In this document: piece by piece, positions 16,922-24,854 of the stretch
Layout: each line of letters begins with the position of its first letter
How positions within the stretch are numbered: the first letter of the stretch is position 1
Source of the DNA: Brotaphodocola sp964537765
Lineage (GTDB): Bacteria; Bacillota; Clostridia; Lachnospirales; Lachnospiraceae
NCBI GenBank assembly: GCA_964537765.1
Contig: CAZICB010000003.1
Location: 1 to 64,000 of the forward strand
Direction of reading: 5' to 3'
DNA length: 64,000 nucleotides
Translations under genes and position numbers: made by a program
The notes under the pieces: model-generated
The model's database searches: none
What the model was told of the DNA's origin: nothing
Seen by the model: only the letters and a program-made list of their open reading frames with translations

Positions 16922-17710
16922 ATGATGACGAAGGAAGAACTGCGGGCAGCGCTAAAGCCCATTGCACAGGGGCTTTTCGGCAAGCAGGGTGCGCGGCGCT
17001 ATGAGCGCCCGCACTTTCCGCTTCGTCCTTTGGAGGACATGCTGCGGGATTTGTCGGAGATCCCTTTTGAGGACTGGTACAAGTACGTATTTTCCAGAGA
17101 ACCTTTAAACGGGAAGTTCCATGATGAGCAGCGCATGCGCTGGATGGAGCAGTCCATCGCCTGCGGAAGGACATACGCCCACAAAGTCTGCGAGGAGTAT
17201 CACTGTCAAACGCCGGAGGAGCTGGCGAAGGCATTTGGGATGAAGGTATCTTACCCCACCTTCCCGGAAAAAACGGATCGGGTATTGTTCGCGGAATTCC
17301 GGGTGCCCAACCAGATCAACATCTATATGGACGCTTTGGACCGGGTGCGCCGGTACATGCAGCAGCCGGAGATTGCAGAGATTCTGACCGATCATTTGAA
17401 AATTTCCAGTCTGCTTCTGGCTCACGAGCTGTTCCATTTTGTGGAGGAAACCTACAAAAAAGAAATCTTCACCAGGACCGAAAAGATCCGGCTTTGGTCT
17501 ATCGGGCCGCTGCACAATGATTCCGGGGTGATTGCGCTCAGCGAAATAGCGGCGATGGCATTTGCCCAGGAGCTGACCGGTATTCCTTACGCACCCTATG
17601 TGATGGATGTGTTTTTGGTCTATGGCTATTCTCCGGAGGAAGCCAGCGGACTTTATGAGGAAATGATGATGTACGCGGGACGGACGCCCTGTGCGCCTAT
17701 CGAGGAATAA
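16922..17710 (+). CDS. unknown protein with HExxH zincin-like motif
   Basis: A 262-aa soluble protein I do not recognise as a named family. Residues about 165-172 read LLAHELFHFVEE, an HExxH motif in a helix. About 40 residues later SEIAAMAFAQEL offers a possible third zinc ligand (Glu), the arrangement of gluzincin peptidases. There is no signal peptide, so it would act in the cytoplasm. It starts 3 nt after the hyuA-like gene with no clear ribosome site (ATGATG start), implying translational coupling. It may be a hydrolase for a small amide intermediate rather than a protease. Confidence 0.6.
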   Translation: MMTKEELRAALKPIAQGLFGKQGARRYERPHFPLRPLEDMLRDLSEIPFEDWYKYVFSREPLNGKFHDEQRMRWMEQSIACGRTYAHKVCEEYHCQTPEELAKAFGMKVSYPTFPEKTDRVLFAEFRVPNQINIYMDALDRVRRYMQQPEIAEILTDHLKISSLLLAHELFHFVEETYKKEIFTRTEKIRLWSIGPLHNDSGVIALSEIAAMAFAQELTGIPYAPYVMDVFLVYGYSPEEASGLYEEMMMYAGRTPCAPIEE

Positions 17711-17734
17711 AGAACAGAATGGAGGAGAATTGCA

Positions 17735-18784
17735 ATGAGCATTCGTGTTCCATTTGAGACTGTGAAGGAAACAGTAAAAAAAGCATTGTTAAACGCGGGA
17801 TTGTCCGAAGAGCAGGCGGAAACCTGCGCCGTCATTCATGCCCAGTCCAGCGCGGACGGCGTGGAAAGCCACGGGTTGAACCGGATACCCCGATTTGTGA
17901 GATATATCCGAAAGGGCTGGATCAATTTGGAAGGAAAGCCGGAGCTGACAGGCGCCTATGGCGCTGTGGAAAATTATGATGGCCATTTGGGTATCGGCAT
18001 TATCAATGCTTTGTTTGCGTCAGACCGTGCCATGGAGCTGGCAAAGGAGCATGGAATCGGCTGTGTGGCCTTGAAAAATACCACTCACTGGATGCGGGGC
18101 GGCACCTATAGCTGGAAGATGGCGGAGGCTGGCTTCGTGGGCATCAGCTGGATCAACGCGGAGGCTTGTATGCCGCTGTGGGGCAGTGATGAGAAGGGCG
18201 TGGGCAATAATCCCTTCTGCATGGCCATTCCCAGGGAGGACGGGCCCGTGGTATTGGATATGGCAATGAGCCAGTATGCATATGGCAAACTGGGCGTATA
18301 TCGACTGGCCGGCAAACAGCTTCCCTATCCGGGCGGTTTTGATAAAGACGGCAACCTGACCAGCGATCCGGGCGCCATCGAGGAGAGTATGCGAGTGCTT
18401 CCCATCGGTTATTGGAAGGGCAGCGGCATGGCGCTCTGTCTGGATCTGGCGGCGGCGATCCTGGCAAACGGCAATACGGGCCTTGACCAGGACGCTTCTG
18501 TTTTGGGGAGCTGCGGCGGATGCTGTCAGATCTTTATTGCGTTTGATCCTTATTTATTTGCGTCCAGGGAAGAGGTGGAGGCCAAGGTCAACCGCCGTGT
18601 AGACGCGGCCATCTCGTCCCATCCGGATCATGAGGGCGGTAAGGTCAGCTACCCGGGACAGCGTACCGTGGCGACCCGCGCGCGAAGCATGAAGGAAGGC
18701 GTGGCCGTGGATGAGTCGATCTGGGCGCAGGTATGTGCCATTGCTGACGGCAATCTAAATGTAGAAGATATTGCAAGCTTTTAA
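17735..18784 (+). CDS. Ldh-family oxidoreductase, 2,3-diketo-L-gulonate reductase-like
   Basis: A 349-aa member of the malate/L-lactate/ureidoglycolate dehydrogenase type 2 fold: HAQSSADGVESHGLNRIPRF (catalytic His), NTTHWMRGGTYSWKMAEAG and a GVGNNPFCMAIPR cofactor loop. The length and SHG motif match YiaK/DlgD. These enzymes reduce 2-keto acids with NAD(P)H. A GGAGGAGAATTGCA site precedes the ATG. It sits between the HExxH gene and a YiaL-like gene, the same pairing as yiaK-yiaL in enteric ascorbate/diketogulonate operons. Confidence 0.85.
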   Translation: MSIRVPFETVKETVKKALLNAGLSEEQAETCAVIHAQSSADGVESHGLNRIPRFVRYIRKGWINLEGKPELTGAYGAVENYDGHLGIGIINALFASDRAMELAKEHGIGCVALKNTTHWMRGGTYSWKMAEAGFVGISWINAEACMPLWGSDEKGVGNNPFCMAIPREDGPVVLDMAMSQYAYGKLGVYRLAGKQLPYPGGFDKDGNLTSDPGAIEESMRVLPIGYWKGSGMALCLDLAAAILANGNTGLDQDASVLGSCGGCCQIFIAFDPYLFASREEVEAKVNRRVDAAISSHPDHEGGKVSYPGQRTVATRARSMKEGVAVDESIWAQVCAIADGNLNVEDIASF

Positions 18785-18813
18785 ATTTAAGATATAGGAA
18801 AGGAGAAGGAGTT

Positions 18814-19266
18814 ATGTTTTTTTCAAATGTGAGCATCGCAACGAAGTATAATTATCTGGAGGACAAATTCCTTGCGGCATACAAATGGCTGGAGGAGACC
18901 GATATCGCTTCCCTGCCGGTGGGCAAATATCCGATCCTGGGCGATACGGTGGTGGCAAATGTGCAGGAATATACTTCCATCAAATGGGAAGAGGGTGCCT
19001 TTGAGAGCCATGAGAAATATTATGACATCCAGTATGTGGTATCTGGCAAGGAGCGCTTCGGCGTCTGCAAGCGGGATGGACTGGTGGTGAAGGAGCGCAA
19101 AGACGCCAGCGACCTGATTTTCTACGAGGAGCCGGCATTAAGCGGCAGCGTGCTGCTGGAGGCAGGCGATCTGATCGTGGTGGCGCCGGAGGACGCACAC
19201 AAGCCCAAATGCCAGGCGGACGGACCGGAGCCGGTGAAGAAAGTGGTTGTAAAGGTTGCTCTGTAA
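18814..19266 (+). CDS. YiaL/YhcH-family protein, second copy
   Basis: A 150-aa DUF386-type cupin-like protein: a conserved middle HEKYYDIQYVVSGKERFGV, then VVAPEDAHKPKCQ and a C-terminal VKKVVVKVAL. It is clearly related to the protein at 9876 but diverged. It is last in the rightward operon, right after the DlgD-like gene, and is followed by a strong terminator. A likely role is isomerising or mutarotating a sugar-acid intermediate. Confidence 0.85.
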   Translation: MFFSNVSIATKYNYLEDKFLAAYKWLEETDIASLPVGKYPILGDTVVANVQEYTSIKWEEGAFESHEKYYDIQYVVSGKERFGVCKRDGLVVKERKDASDLIFYEEPALSGSVLLEAGDLIVVAPEDAHKPKCQADGPEPVKKVVVKVAL

Positions 19267-19275
19267 CGTGTGCAT

Positions 19276-19318
19276 AAAAAAAGATGGAGCCCGTCTCTGA
19301 TGGGCTCCATCTTTTTTT
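19276..19318. terminator. strong bidirectional terminator
   Basis: A-tract, GATGGAGCCC, 9-nt loop, GGGCTCCATC, T7. It ends the rightward permease-to-YiaL operon and, read on the other strand, the leftward cyclase-ketopantoate reductase operon. Confidence 0.95.
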
Positions 19319-19333
19319 AATGAACCTGTAAAC

Positions 19334-20248
19334 TCAGCGTGCACGCTCTTCCATAGCATGAACCAGTTCTACGATCAGCTCATGGGTCGGTGCGGGTACT
19401 CCGCATTTTTTGGAGGCCCGTACTACAGAACCGCTGATGGTATTTACCTCGGTGCGGCGTCCGTCGCGCAGGTCTGCACAGATGGAAGTCACGCCATCCG
19501 GAGAACCAAGGGAGGTCTGACGAACCTTCTCGGTGATCTCTTCCTCATCCGCCTCCAGGCCCAGGCCGTGAGCGACAGCCACAGCCTCATGGATCAGCTG
19601 TCTGGTGATGTTCCATGCATGCTCATTGCCGGCGATGAAGCCCATGGGAACCTGAAGAACGCCGGTTACCGCGCTTAAAGAAACATTGGTAAACAGCTTG
19701 TTCCAGATCAGCTGCTGAATGTTTTCATGGACACAGCCCGCCAGCCCGCAGGCATCCAGGCATTCCTTCAGCTTCGGAAGGAAGCCGCCCACATCCTCCG
19801 TCAGCATGCCCACATTGGTCTTGTCATTGCCGCCGTGGCGTACATGACCGGGGGCCAGCAGAGCGCCGTTCGCCTCGGTGGTACCGATGATAATATGATC
19901 CGCCGGAGCAAACTCAGAGAGGATATCCTCATGTCCGGAGCCATTCTGTAAAGTCATCAGATAGGTGTCCGGACCAATGATGCCCTTGCTGCCGTTTAAC
20001 GCGGCTTTGGAGAACAGGGCCTTCACAAACAGGATCACAAGGTCTACCGGCTTAAGTCCTTCGGTGGAGGTGACAGCAGAAGGATGATAAACCACATCCT
20101 CGCCGTTTTCCTGAAGGATCAGGCCATTCTGGTTAATATGGTCCACGATCGCCTGATTGGTGTCTACCAGATAGACTTCGTTGTGCAGAGATAAATGTCC
20201 GCCGTAAATCGAGCCCATGGCTCCGGCGCCAATAACCGCAATTCTCAT
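19334..20248 (-). CDS. ketopantoate reductase-family (PanE/ApbA) oxidoreductase
   Basis: A 304-aa protein with an N-terminal Rossmann motif IGAGAMGSIYGG (residues 5-16). The C-terminal helical domain has IWNKLFTNVSLSAVTG, where the Lys and Asn match the PanE active site, and RRTEVNTISG. The family reduces 2-dehydropantoate with NADPH. No other pantothenate genes are nearby and the gene lies in a sugar-acid island, so a different 2-keto acid substrate is likely. It follows the cyclase-like gene by 35 nt. Confidence 0.8.
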   Translation of the reverse strand: MRIAVIGAGAMGSIYGGHLSLHNEVYLVDTNQAIVDHINQNGLILQENGEDVVYHPSAVTSTEGLKPVDLVILFVKALFSKAALNGSKGIIGPDTYLMTLQNGSGHEDILSEFAPADHIIIGTTEANGALLAPGHVRHGGNDKTNVGMLTEDVGGFLPKLKECLDACGLAGCVHENIQQLIWNKLFTNVSLSAVTGVLQVPMGFIAGNEHAWNITRQLIHEAVAVAHGLGLEADEEEITEKVRQTSLGSPDGVTSICADLRDGRRTEVNTISGSVVRASKKCGVPAPTHELIVELVHAMEERAR

Positions 20249-20283
20249 GTGAGTACCGTCCTTTTTATCGAAAATTTCGCTGA

Positions 20284-20973
20284 TTATTTGGTAAACGGAG
20301 CCAGACCCTCAATCGCATAAGCGCGAACCGGGCAGGAATCGGAACCGATGATCGGCAATGCGGCAAAGGACATGAAGAATACATCGCTCTCCAGATATTC
20401 CAGGTTCTTCAGGACCTCAAGGAAGGTGATGTCAACTTCCATACAGATGTCATGGAACGGCTTTACATCCTCATTGCAGTTTTCGATGGAAACACCGTCG
20501 CCAAAGCCGACACATTTTACCTTGTGATTGCGGAACCACCATGCGGACTCAGCGTTGATGAACAGGCGCTTGTCCTCGGGGCTGTTGGTCTTCGGGGTGA
20601 AGGGCGGGAATTTCCAGTTGCTGTCAAGGATAACGATATCGCCGTCCTGGATCTTATCGCCCAGCGCACGGTCCAGATCAGCAGCGCCAATGTGAGCGTT
20701 CGGCTCCAGCCAGTCGATGGTTGCGTAAACGGCACGGCCCATGAAGGCGGTCAGAGGAAGATCGCCTACGGACTTTCCGTCCTCAAAATGATGATACGGG
20801 CACTCGCAGTGGGTTCCCAGATGGCTGGTCAGATCCAGCGCGGTGTGGAAATCCGGGATCGGACCGCCGGTGTTGTAGCGGATCAGACGGCAGCGACGGC
20901 TCTCGGTAGCCGGATCCAGAACCTTGGTAAGATCAACAACTCTCAAACCATTCAACTCGTAAACAGGACTCAT
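20284..20973 (-). CDS. cyclase-family (kynurenine formamidase-like) metal hydrolase
   Basis: A 229-aa protein with the family motif HLGTHCECPYHHFEDG near residues 51-66 (HxGTHxDxPxH with Glu in place of the usual Asp). The motif binds Zn or Mn. Family members hydrolyse N-formyl amides or cyclic esters and lactams. Within the island it could open a ring or remove an acyl group before the keto acid reductases act. The start has AGGAGGTATTTAAC upstream and its promoter carries a palindromic operator. Confidence 0.85.
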   Translation of the reverse strand: MSPVYELNGLRVVDLTKVLDPATESRRCRLIRYNTGGPIPDFHTALDLTSHLGTHCECPYHHFEDGKSVGDLPLTAFMGRAVYATIDWLEPNAHIGAADLDRALGDKIQDGDIVILDSNWKFPPFTPKTNSPEDKRLFINAESAWWFRNHKVKCVGFGDGVSIENCNEDVKPFHDICMEVDITFLEVLKNLEYLESDVFFMSFAALPIIGSDSCPVRAYAIEGLAPFTK

Positions 20974-21028
20974 GTTAAATACCTCCTAAGATTTAATGTG
21001 AATTACCTCGGCAATTCCTGATAAATCC

Positions 21029-21057
21029 ATTATACAGTATTCCGGTATACCGGTCAA
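21029..21057 (-). promoter_or_regulatory. promoter with palindromic operator for the cyclase-panE-like operon
   Basis: On the minus strand TTGACC and TATAAT are 17 nt apart. The spacer holds CCGGTATACCGG (21042-21053), a perfect 12-nt palindrome. GGTATACC centres are typical of FCD-type GntR sites, and a GntR gene is transcribed divergently 90 nt away, so it is the likely repressor. Confidence 0.75.
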
Positions 21058-21079
21058 GTGTTTTTTTATGTTTTTTTCA

Positions 21080-21108
21080 TTGACGTAGAATTTAATATAC
21101 GCTATGAT
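21080..21108 (+). promoter_or_regulatory. promoter of the GntR gene at 21143
   Basis: TTGACG (21080-21085), 17-nt spacer, TATGAT (21103-21108). It lies within 30 nt of the divergent cyclase promoter, so one bound regulator could control both. Confidence 0.6.
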
Positions 21109-21142
21109 AGATGCAGGTTGATTGCATACGAGGAGGATGACT

Positions 21143-21877
21143 ATGGAGAGCAAAAGTCCTTTGCAGGTACAAGCCTATGAATATTTAAAAAATATGATTC
21201 TTACGGGACAGCTGGATCCGAATATTCTTTACTCCGAGACGAAATTGTCGGCGAAGATCGGTATTTCCCGCACACCGATGCGGGAGGCGATCCAGTGCCT
21301 GAGCCAGGATGGTTATATTACGGTAGTGCCCAGCAAGGGTTTTAAGATTCGTACTTTGACGGAAAGGGATATGGAGGAGTCTATCCAGATCCGCTGCGCC
21401 ATCGAAGGTTTTTGTATTCATTTGATCGCGGCGGAGGTGGAATCCAAAAAGGGGCAGAGATTTTTACACGAAATGGAAAAGCTTCTGGAAAAGCAGGAAC
21501 GTTTGCTGAGACAGAAGAATGGTCCCAGCGAGGCGAACATCCGAAGCTGCACCTGGAATCGAGGAACTCTGGATCAGTTTATGGAATACGACCACCAGTT
21601 TCATCTGGCATTGGTGAATTATGCGGAAAATCGGGAATTTCAGCAGATTTTTCAGCGCCTGATGTATCTGATTCACCTGACTACGGCGGAGGCCCTTTCG
21701 GTGCCGGGCAGAGTCGAGGACACCTTAAAGGAACACCGGATGTTCTATTCTTATTTAAAGGACGGAGACGGGGACGCGGCGTATAAGCTGCTGATGGTAC
21801 ATTTGCTGACACCGCTGACGATGCACCTGGTGGAATTGAAAAACAGATCTGAAAAGAATAAAGGAGAGAAATCATGA
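21143..21877 (+). CDS. GntR-family regulator, FCD subfamily
   Basis: A 244-aa regulator: winged helix at residues about 10-75 (YSETKLSAKIGISRTPMREAIQCLSQDGYITVVPSKGF), then a helical FCD domain with metal-ligand candidates EYDHQFH and EHRMFY. The ATG follows AGGAGGATGACT. It is divergent from the cyclase operon and probably controls it through the CCGGTATACCGG site. Its last four bases overlap the HicB-like gene (ATGA), so the two are coupled. Confidence 0.9.
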   Translation: MESKSPLQVQAYEYLKNMILTGQLDPNILYSETKLSAKIGISRTPMREAIQCLSQDGYITVVPSKGFKIRTLTERDMEESIQIRCAIEGFCIHLIAAEVESKKGQRFLHEMEKLLEKQERLLRQKNGPSEANIRSCTWNRGTLDQFMEYDHQFHLALVNYAENREFQQIFQRLMYLIHLTTAEALSVPGRVEDTLKEHRMFYSYLKDGDGDAAYKLLMVHLLTPLTMHLVELKNRSEKNKGEKS

Positions 21878-22149
21878 CGTTTACTTACCCGGCGGTTTTT
21901 ACGCCGCACAAAGACGATAAAGGTTATCACGCGGAGTTCCCGGATCTGGAGTGCTGCGAAGCGGACGGACCGGATCTGGAGGACACCCTTGAGGCAGTGA
22001 AGGATGCCGCCTACAACTGGCTGTGCCTGGAGATGGAGGAAGGCGGAGAGTTTCCGGAAACCAGTCATATGGAAGATTTGCAGCTGCCGGAGGGCGGTTT
22101 CGTGAAAAATATTATGATTCGTATTAAGCTTTTGCCGGACAATGATTAA
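21874..22149 (+). CDS. orphan HicB-like antitoxin-fold protein
   Basis: A 91-aa protein of the HicB type: YPAVFTPHKDDKGYHAEFPDLECCEADGPDLEDTLEAVKDAA is the partial RNase H-like fold seen in HicB antitoxins. No HicA toxin gene and no C-terminal DNA-binding domain are present. It overlaps the GntR stop by ATGA and lies 27 nt upstream of the molybdopterin oxidoreductase. It may be a domesticated fold used for regulation or ligand binding. Confidence 0.75.
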   Translation: MTFTYPAVFTPHKDDKGYHAEFPDLECCEADGPDLEDTLEAVKDAAYNWLCLEMEEGGEFPETSHMEDLQLPEGGFVKNIMIRIKLLPDND

Positions 22150-22176
22150 TGGCCGGATCAGGGGGAGGTAATCAGG

Positions 22177-24488
22177 ATGACTACCGGAATGACTACATGG
22201 AAAAAGACAATCTGTCCTTATGACTGCCCGGCCTCCTGCGGCCTTTTGGTGGAAACGGACGGGAAGCGGATTTTGCGGACCAAGGGAGATCCGAAGCACC
22301 CGATGACCGGAGGATTGATTTGTAAAAAAATGCAGCGCTATGAGGATTCCATTCATGCGCCGGAGCGGATCCTGACCCCGTTAAAACGTGTCGGGAAAAA
22401 GGGGGAGGGCAGATTTGTCCCGATCTCCTGGGAGGAAGCGCTGGGGGAGATTACCGGACGATGGGAGCAGATCCTTTCGGAATATGGCGGGGATGCGATC
22501 CTTCCGGTTTATTATTCCGGCGTGATGAGCGTGGTCCAGCGGAAATGCGCGGATGCCTTGTTTAACAAGATGAATGCATGCAGGCTGGTGAAGACCCTTT
22601 GTTCCTCCGCCAAGAGCGCAGGCTATCAATCGGTTGTGGGAAATACCGGATGCCTGGATCCCCGGGAATTGGCCTTCAGCGACCTGATTCTGGTGTGGGG
22701 CAGCAATGTCAAGGCCACCCGGATTCATACCATGCCGGTGCTGAAGCAAGTGAGAGCGCAGGGCAGGCGGGTGATCTTGATTGAAGCCTGCGGAGTGGAC
22801 ACGGCATCTTATTGTGATGAGACGATTTTGATCCGTCCGGGGACGGACGGGGCGCTGGCTCTTGCCATGATGCATGTGCTGGACCGGGAGGGACTGGCGG
22901 ATGAGCAGTTTTTGCGGGAGAGGGCCCTGGGCTATGAGGAGTTTAGAAGGACTCTTCCTCAATATACGCCCCAGTGGGCGGAAAAGGTGACCGGGATCCC
23001 TGAGAAACGGATCGAAGCACTGGCGCGGGAGTTTGCCTCGGTGAAGGCTCCGGCTATTCTTTTGGGCAGCGGTCCCAGCCGGTATGGAAACGGCGGCATG
23101 ACCACCCGGCTGATTTTAATCCTGTCGGCATTTACGGGAGCCTGGGGACGGCCGGGAGGCGGATACTGCGGAAGCAATCCCAGCGGAGTATCCTACGTGG
23201 ATGACGCCCGGGTGACCAGACCGGACTTCCGGACAAAGGCGGGAGCCAGCGTGAATCTGAATCTGCTTGGGGAGGCGCTGGAGCGCCGCCCGGAGGGGCA
23301 GGNNNNNNNNNNNNNNNNNNNNNNNNNNNNNNNNNNNNNNNNNNNNNNNNNNNNNNNNNNNNNNNNNNNNNNNNNNNNNNNNNNNNNNNNNNNNNNNNNN
23401 NNAGCGTGAATCTGAATCTGCTTGGGGAGGCGCTGGAGCGCCGCCCGGAGGGGCAGGTTCCAGACGGAAGTCAGACAGAGGGCCAGGCCCCAAGCGGAAG
23501 CCAGACGGAGAGCCGGAAAGAAGAGCGGGGCCAGGCCCCAGACGGCGCCGGCGCGGCGGCCCCGGTGATTCGGGCGCTTTATGTGTGCGGCAGCAATCCC
23601 CTGAATTCCGTGGCAAACCAGACGGCCATGAAGCGGGGGCTGGAGCGGGAGGATTTGTTTACGGTGGTCCATGAGCGTTTCCTGTCGGATACGGCAAAAT
23701 ATGCAGACTTCATTCTTCCGGCTACGTTTTCTGTGGAGCAGCCGGATGTGATCGACGCCTATGGCTATTGTACCTTCGGCAGTATGAAAAAGATCATCGA
23801 GCCGGCGGGACAGTGCAGGAGCAACTGGAACACGGTTTGTGCCCTGGCGAAGGCCATGGGCTACGAGGATGATCATTTCCGGCAGACGGAGGAGGAGATG
23901 GTGGATCAGCTGCTGTCCCATCCCGGGGCCGGACTGGCGGGGATTTCCGATGAGGAAAGGCAGATTTTGCGGGAGGGCGGCGTGGTGTCCCTTCCCTTTG
24001 CCGATCACGGAGCTTTCAGGACTCCCAGCGGAAAATTTCAGATTGTGGATGAGACGCAGCCGGATCCGGTGCCCTGCTACCGGGAAAGTTATGGGGGCAG
24101 CCAGCCTTTGCGGCTGGTGAGTGTGCCGGACTGCGATACCTTGAATTCCATTTTCCTGGAGCGGGAGGCGCTGGTGAAGCACCGGGGAGCCATGAAACTT
24201 TGGATGCACCCCCGGGATGGGGCGGCCCGCGGAATCCGCGACGGAGATCCGGTGACTGTCTGGAATGACCTGGCCAAGGTGCAGTTTGAGGCCCGGTTGA
24301 CAGATCTGGTGGCGCCGGGGACGGTGGCTGCGTCCGGCATTTACACCTCCGGGATCACCGGGCAGAGGTGGCAGGTGAATGCCTTGCACCATGGGAGATT
24401 GTCCGATATTGGTGCGGCGACTACCATGAATGACAACACAGTGGAGGTGCGGCGGACGTCTCTTGACAAACCTCGCAAAATGCCGTAA
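22177..24488 (+). CDS. molybdopterin-dependent oxidoreductase (interrupted by assembly gap)
   Basis: An N-terminal [4Fe-4S] motif CPYDCPASCG plus ICKK (CxxxCxxxC...C), then the molybdopterin-binding domains of the DMSO reductase/formate dehydrogenase superfamily, ending in a C-terminal MopB beta-barrel (RDGDPVTVWNDLAKVQFEARL). As written, 100 N break the frame. Collapsing the 55-nt duplicated flanks restores one frame of 718 aa, a normal length. Just after the join is an unusual linker (VPDGSQTEGQAPSGSQTES) rich in Gly, Gln, Ser. Oxidoreductase subunits or a chaperone are not adjacent. The substrate is unknown. I see no selenocysteine codon. Confidence 0.85.
23303..23402. other. assembly gap of 100 N with 55-nt identical flanks
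   Basis: Bases 23248-23302 and 23403-23457 are identical. The offset of 155 nt is not a multiple of three, so the gap length is arbitrary. Either the contigs really overlap and nothing is missing, or a tandem repeat in the GSQTEGQ linker collapsed here. Confidence 0.95.
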
Positions 24489-24493
24489 AATCA

Positions 24494-24766
24494 AGCAGAG
24501 ATTATAGCTGAGAAGAGGAATAGTACGTTGCTATACATGCAGAGAGGGAGCCGTTTGGTGCGAGGCTTCCATGTCACTGGCAGGGGAACCGGCCTTGGAG
24601 CCCTGTATGAAAGTACAGCGTAGAACCGGCGTTAACGGTAAAAAAGTGAGCAGCCCGGAGAATGCGTTTGCGGAAGAAACCGGGAGGCTAATCAGGGTGG
24701 TACCGCCGAGATGATCCGGTCATTCGGTCCCTTGTCAGAGATGGCAGAGGACCGGATGACTTTTTT
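24494..24766 (+). promoter_or_regulatory. T-box leader of proS
   Basis: A T-box element precedes proS. The conserved T-box AGGGTGGTACCGC is at 24694-24706, followed by a terminator stem GTCATTCGGTCC/GGACCGGATGAC and T6 (24719-24766). A stem I region with AGAGAGGGAGCC and GGTGCGAGG lies upstream. The probable specifier loop reads GGGGAACCGGCCTTGGAG, placing CCG (Pro) at 24589-24591. Uncharged tRNA-Pro would favour the antiterminator and read-through. The leader fills the 365 nt between the oxidoreductase and proS. Confidence 0.93.
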
Positions 24767-24801
24767 GTATGATAGGAAATACCGTTTCCTATCATACAAA
24801 A
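24763..24801. repeat. perfect 17-bp inverted repeat between T-box terminator and proS
   Basis: TTTTGTATGATAGGAAA, loop TACCG, TTTCCTATCATACAAAA. All 17 positions pair. The left arm overlaps the terminator T-run. It is not part of the canonical T-box and lies 53 nt before the proS start. Confidence 0.85.
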
Positions 24802-24854
24802 CGCTTTGCGGGGATCGCAATACAAAAATGAGTCAAAGGAGAGAAGAAACGATT

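Noticed and set aside
23193..24494. Minus-strand ORF of 433 codons across the gap
   Set aside because: It runs through the N block and is antisense to the molybdopterin oxidoreductase.
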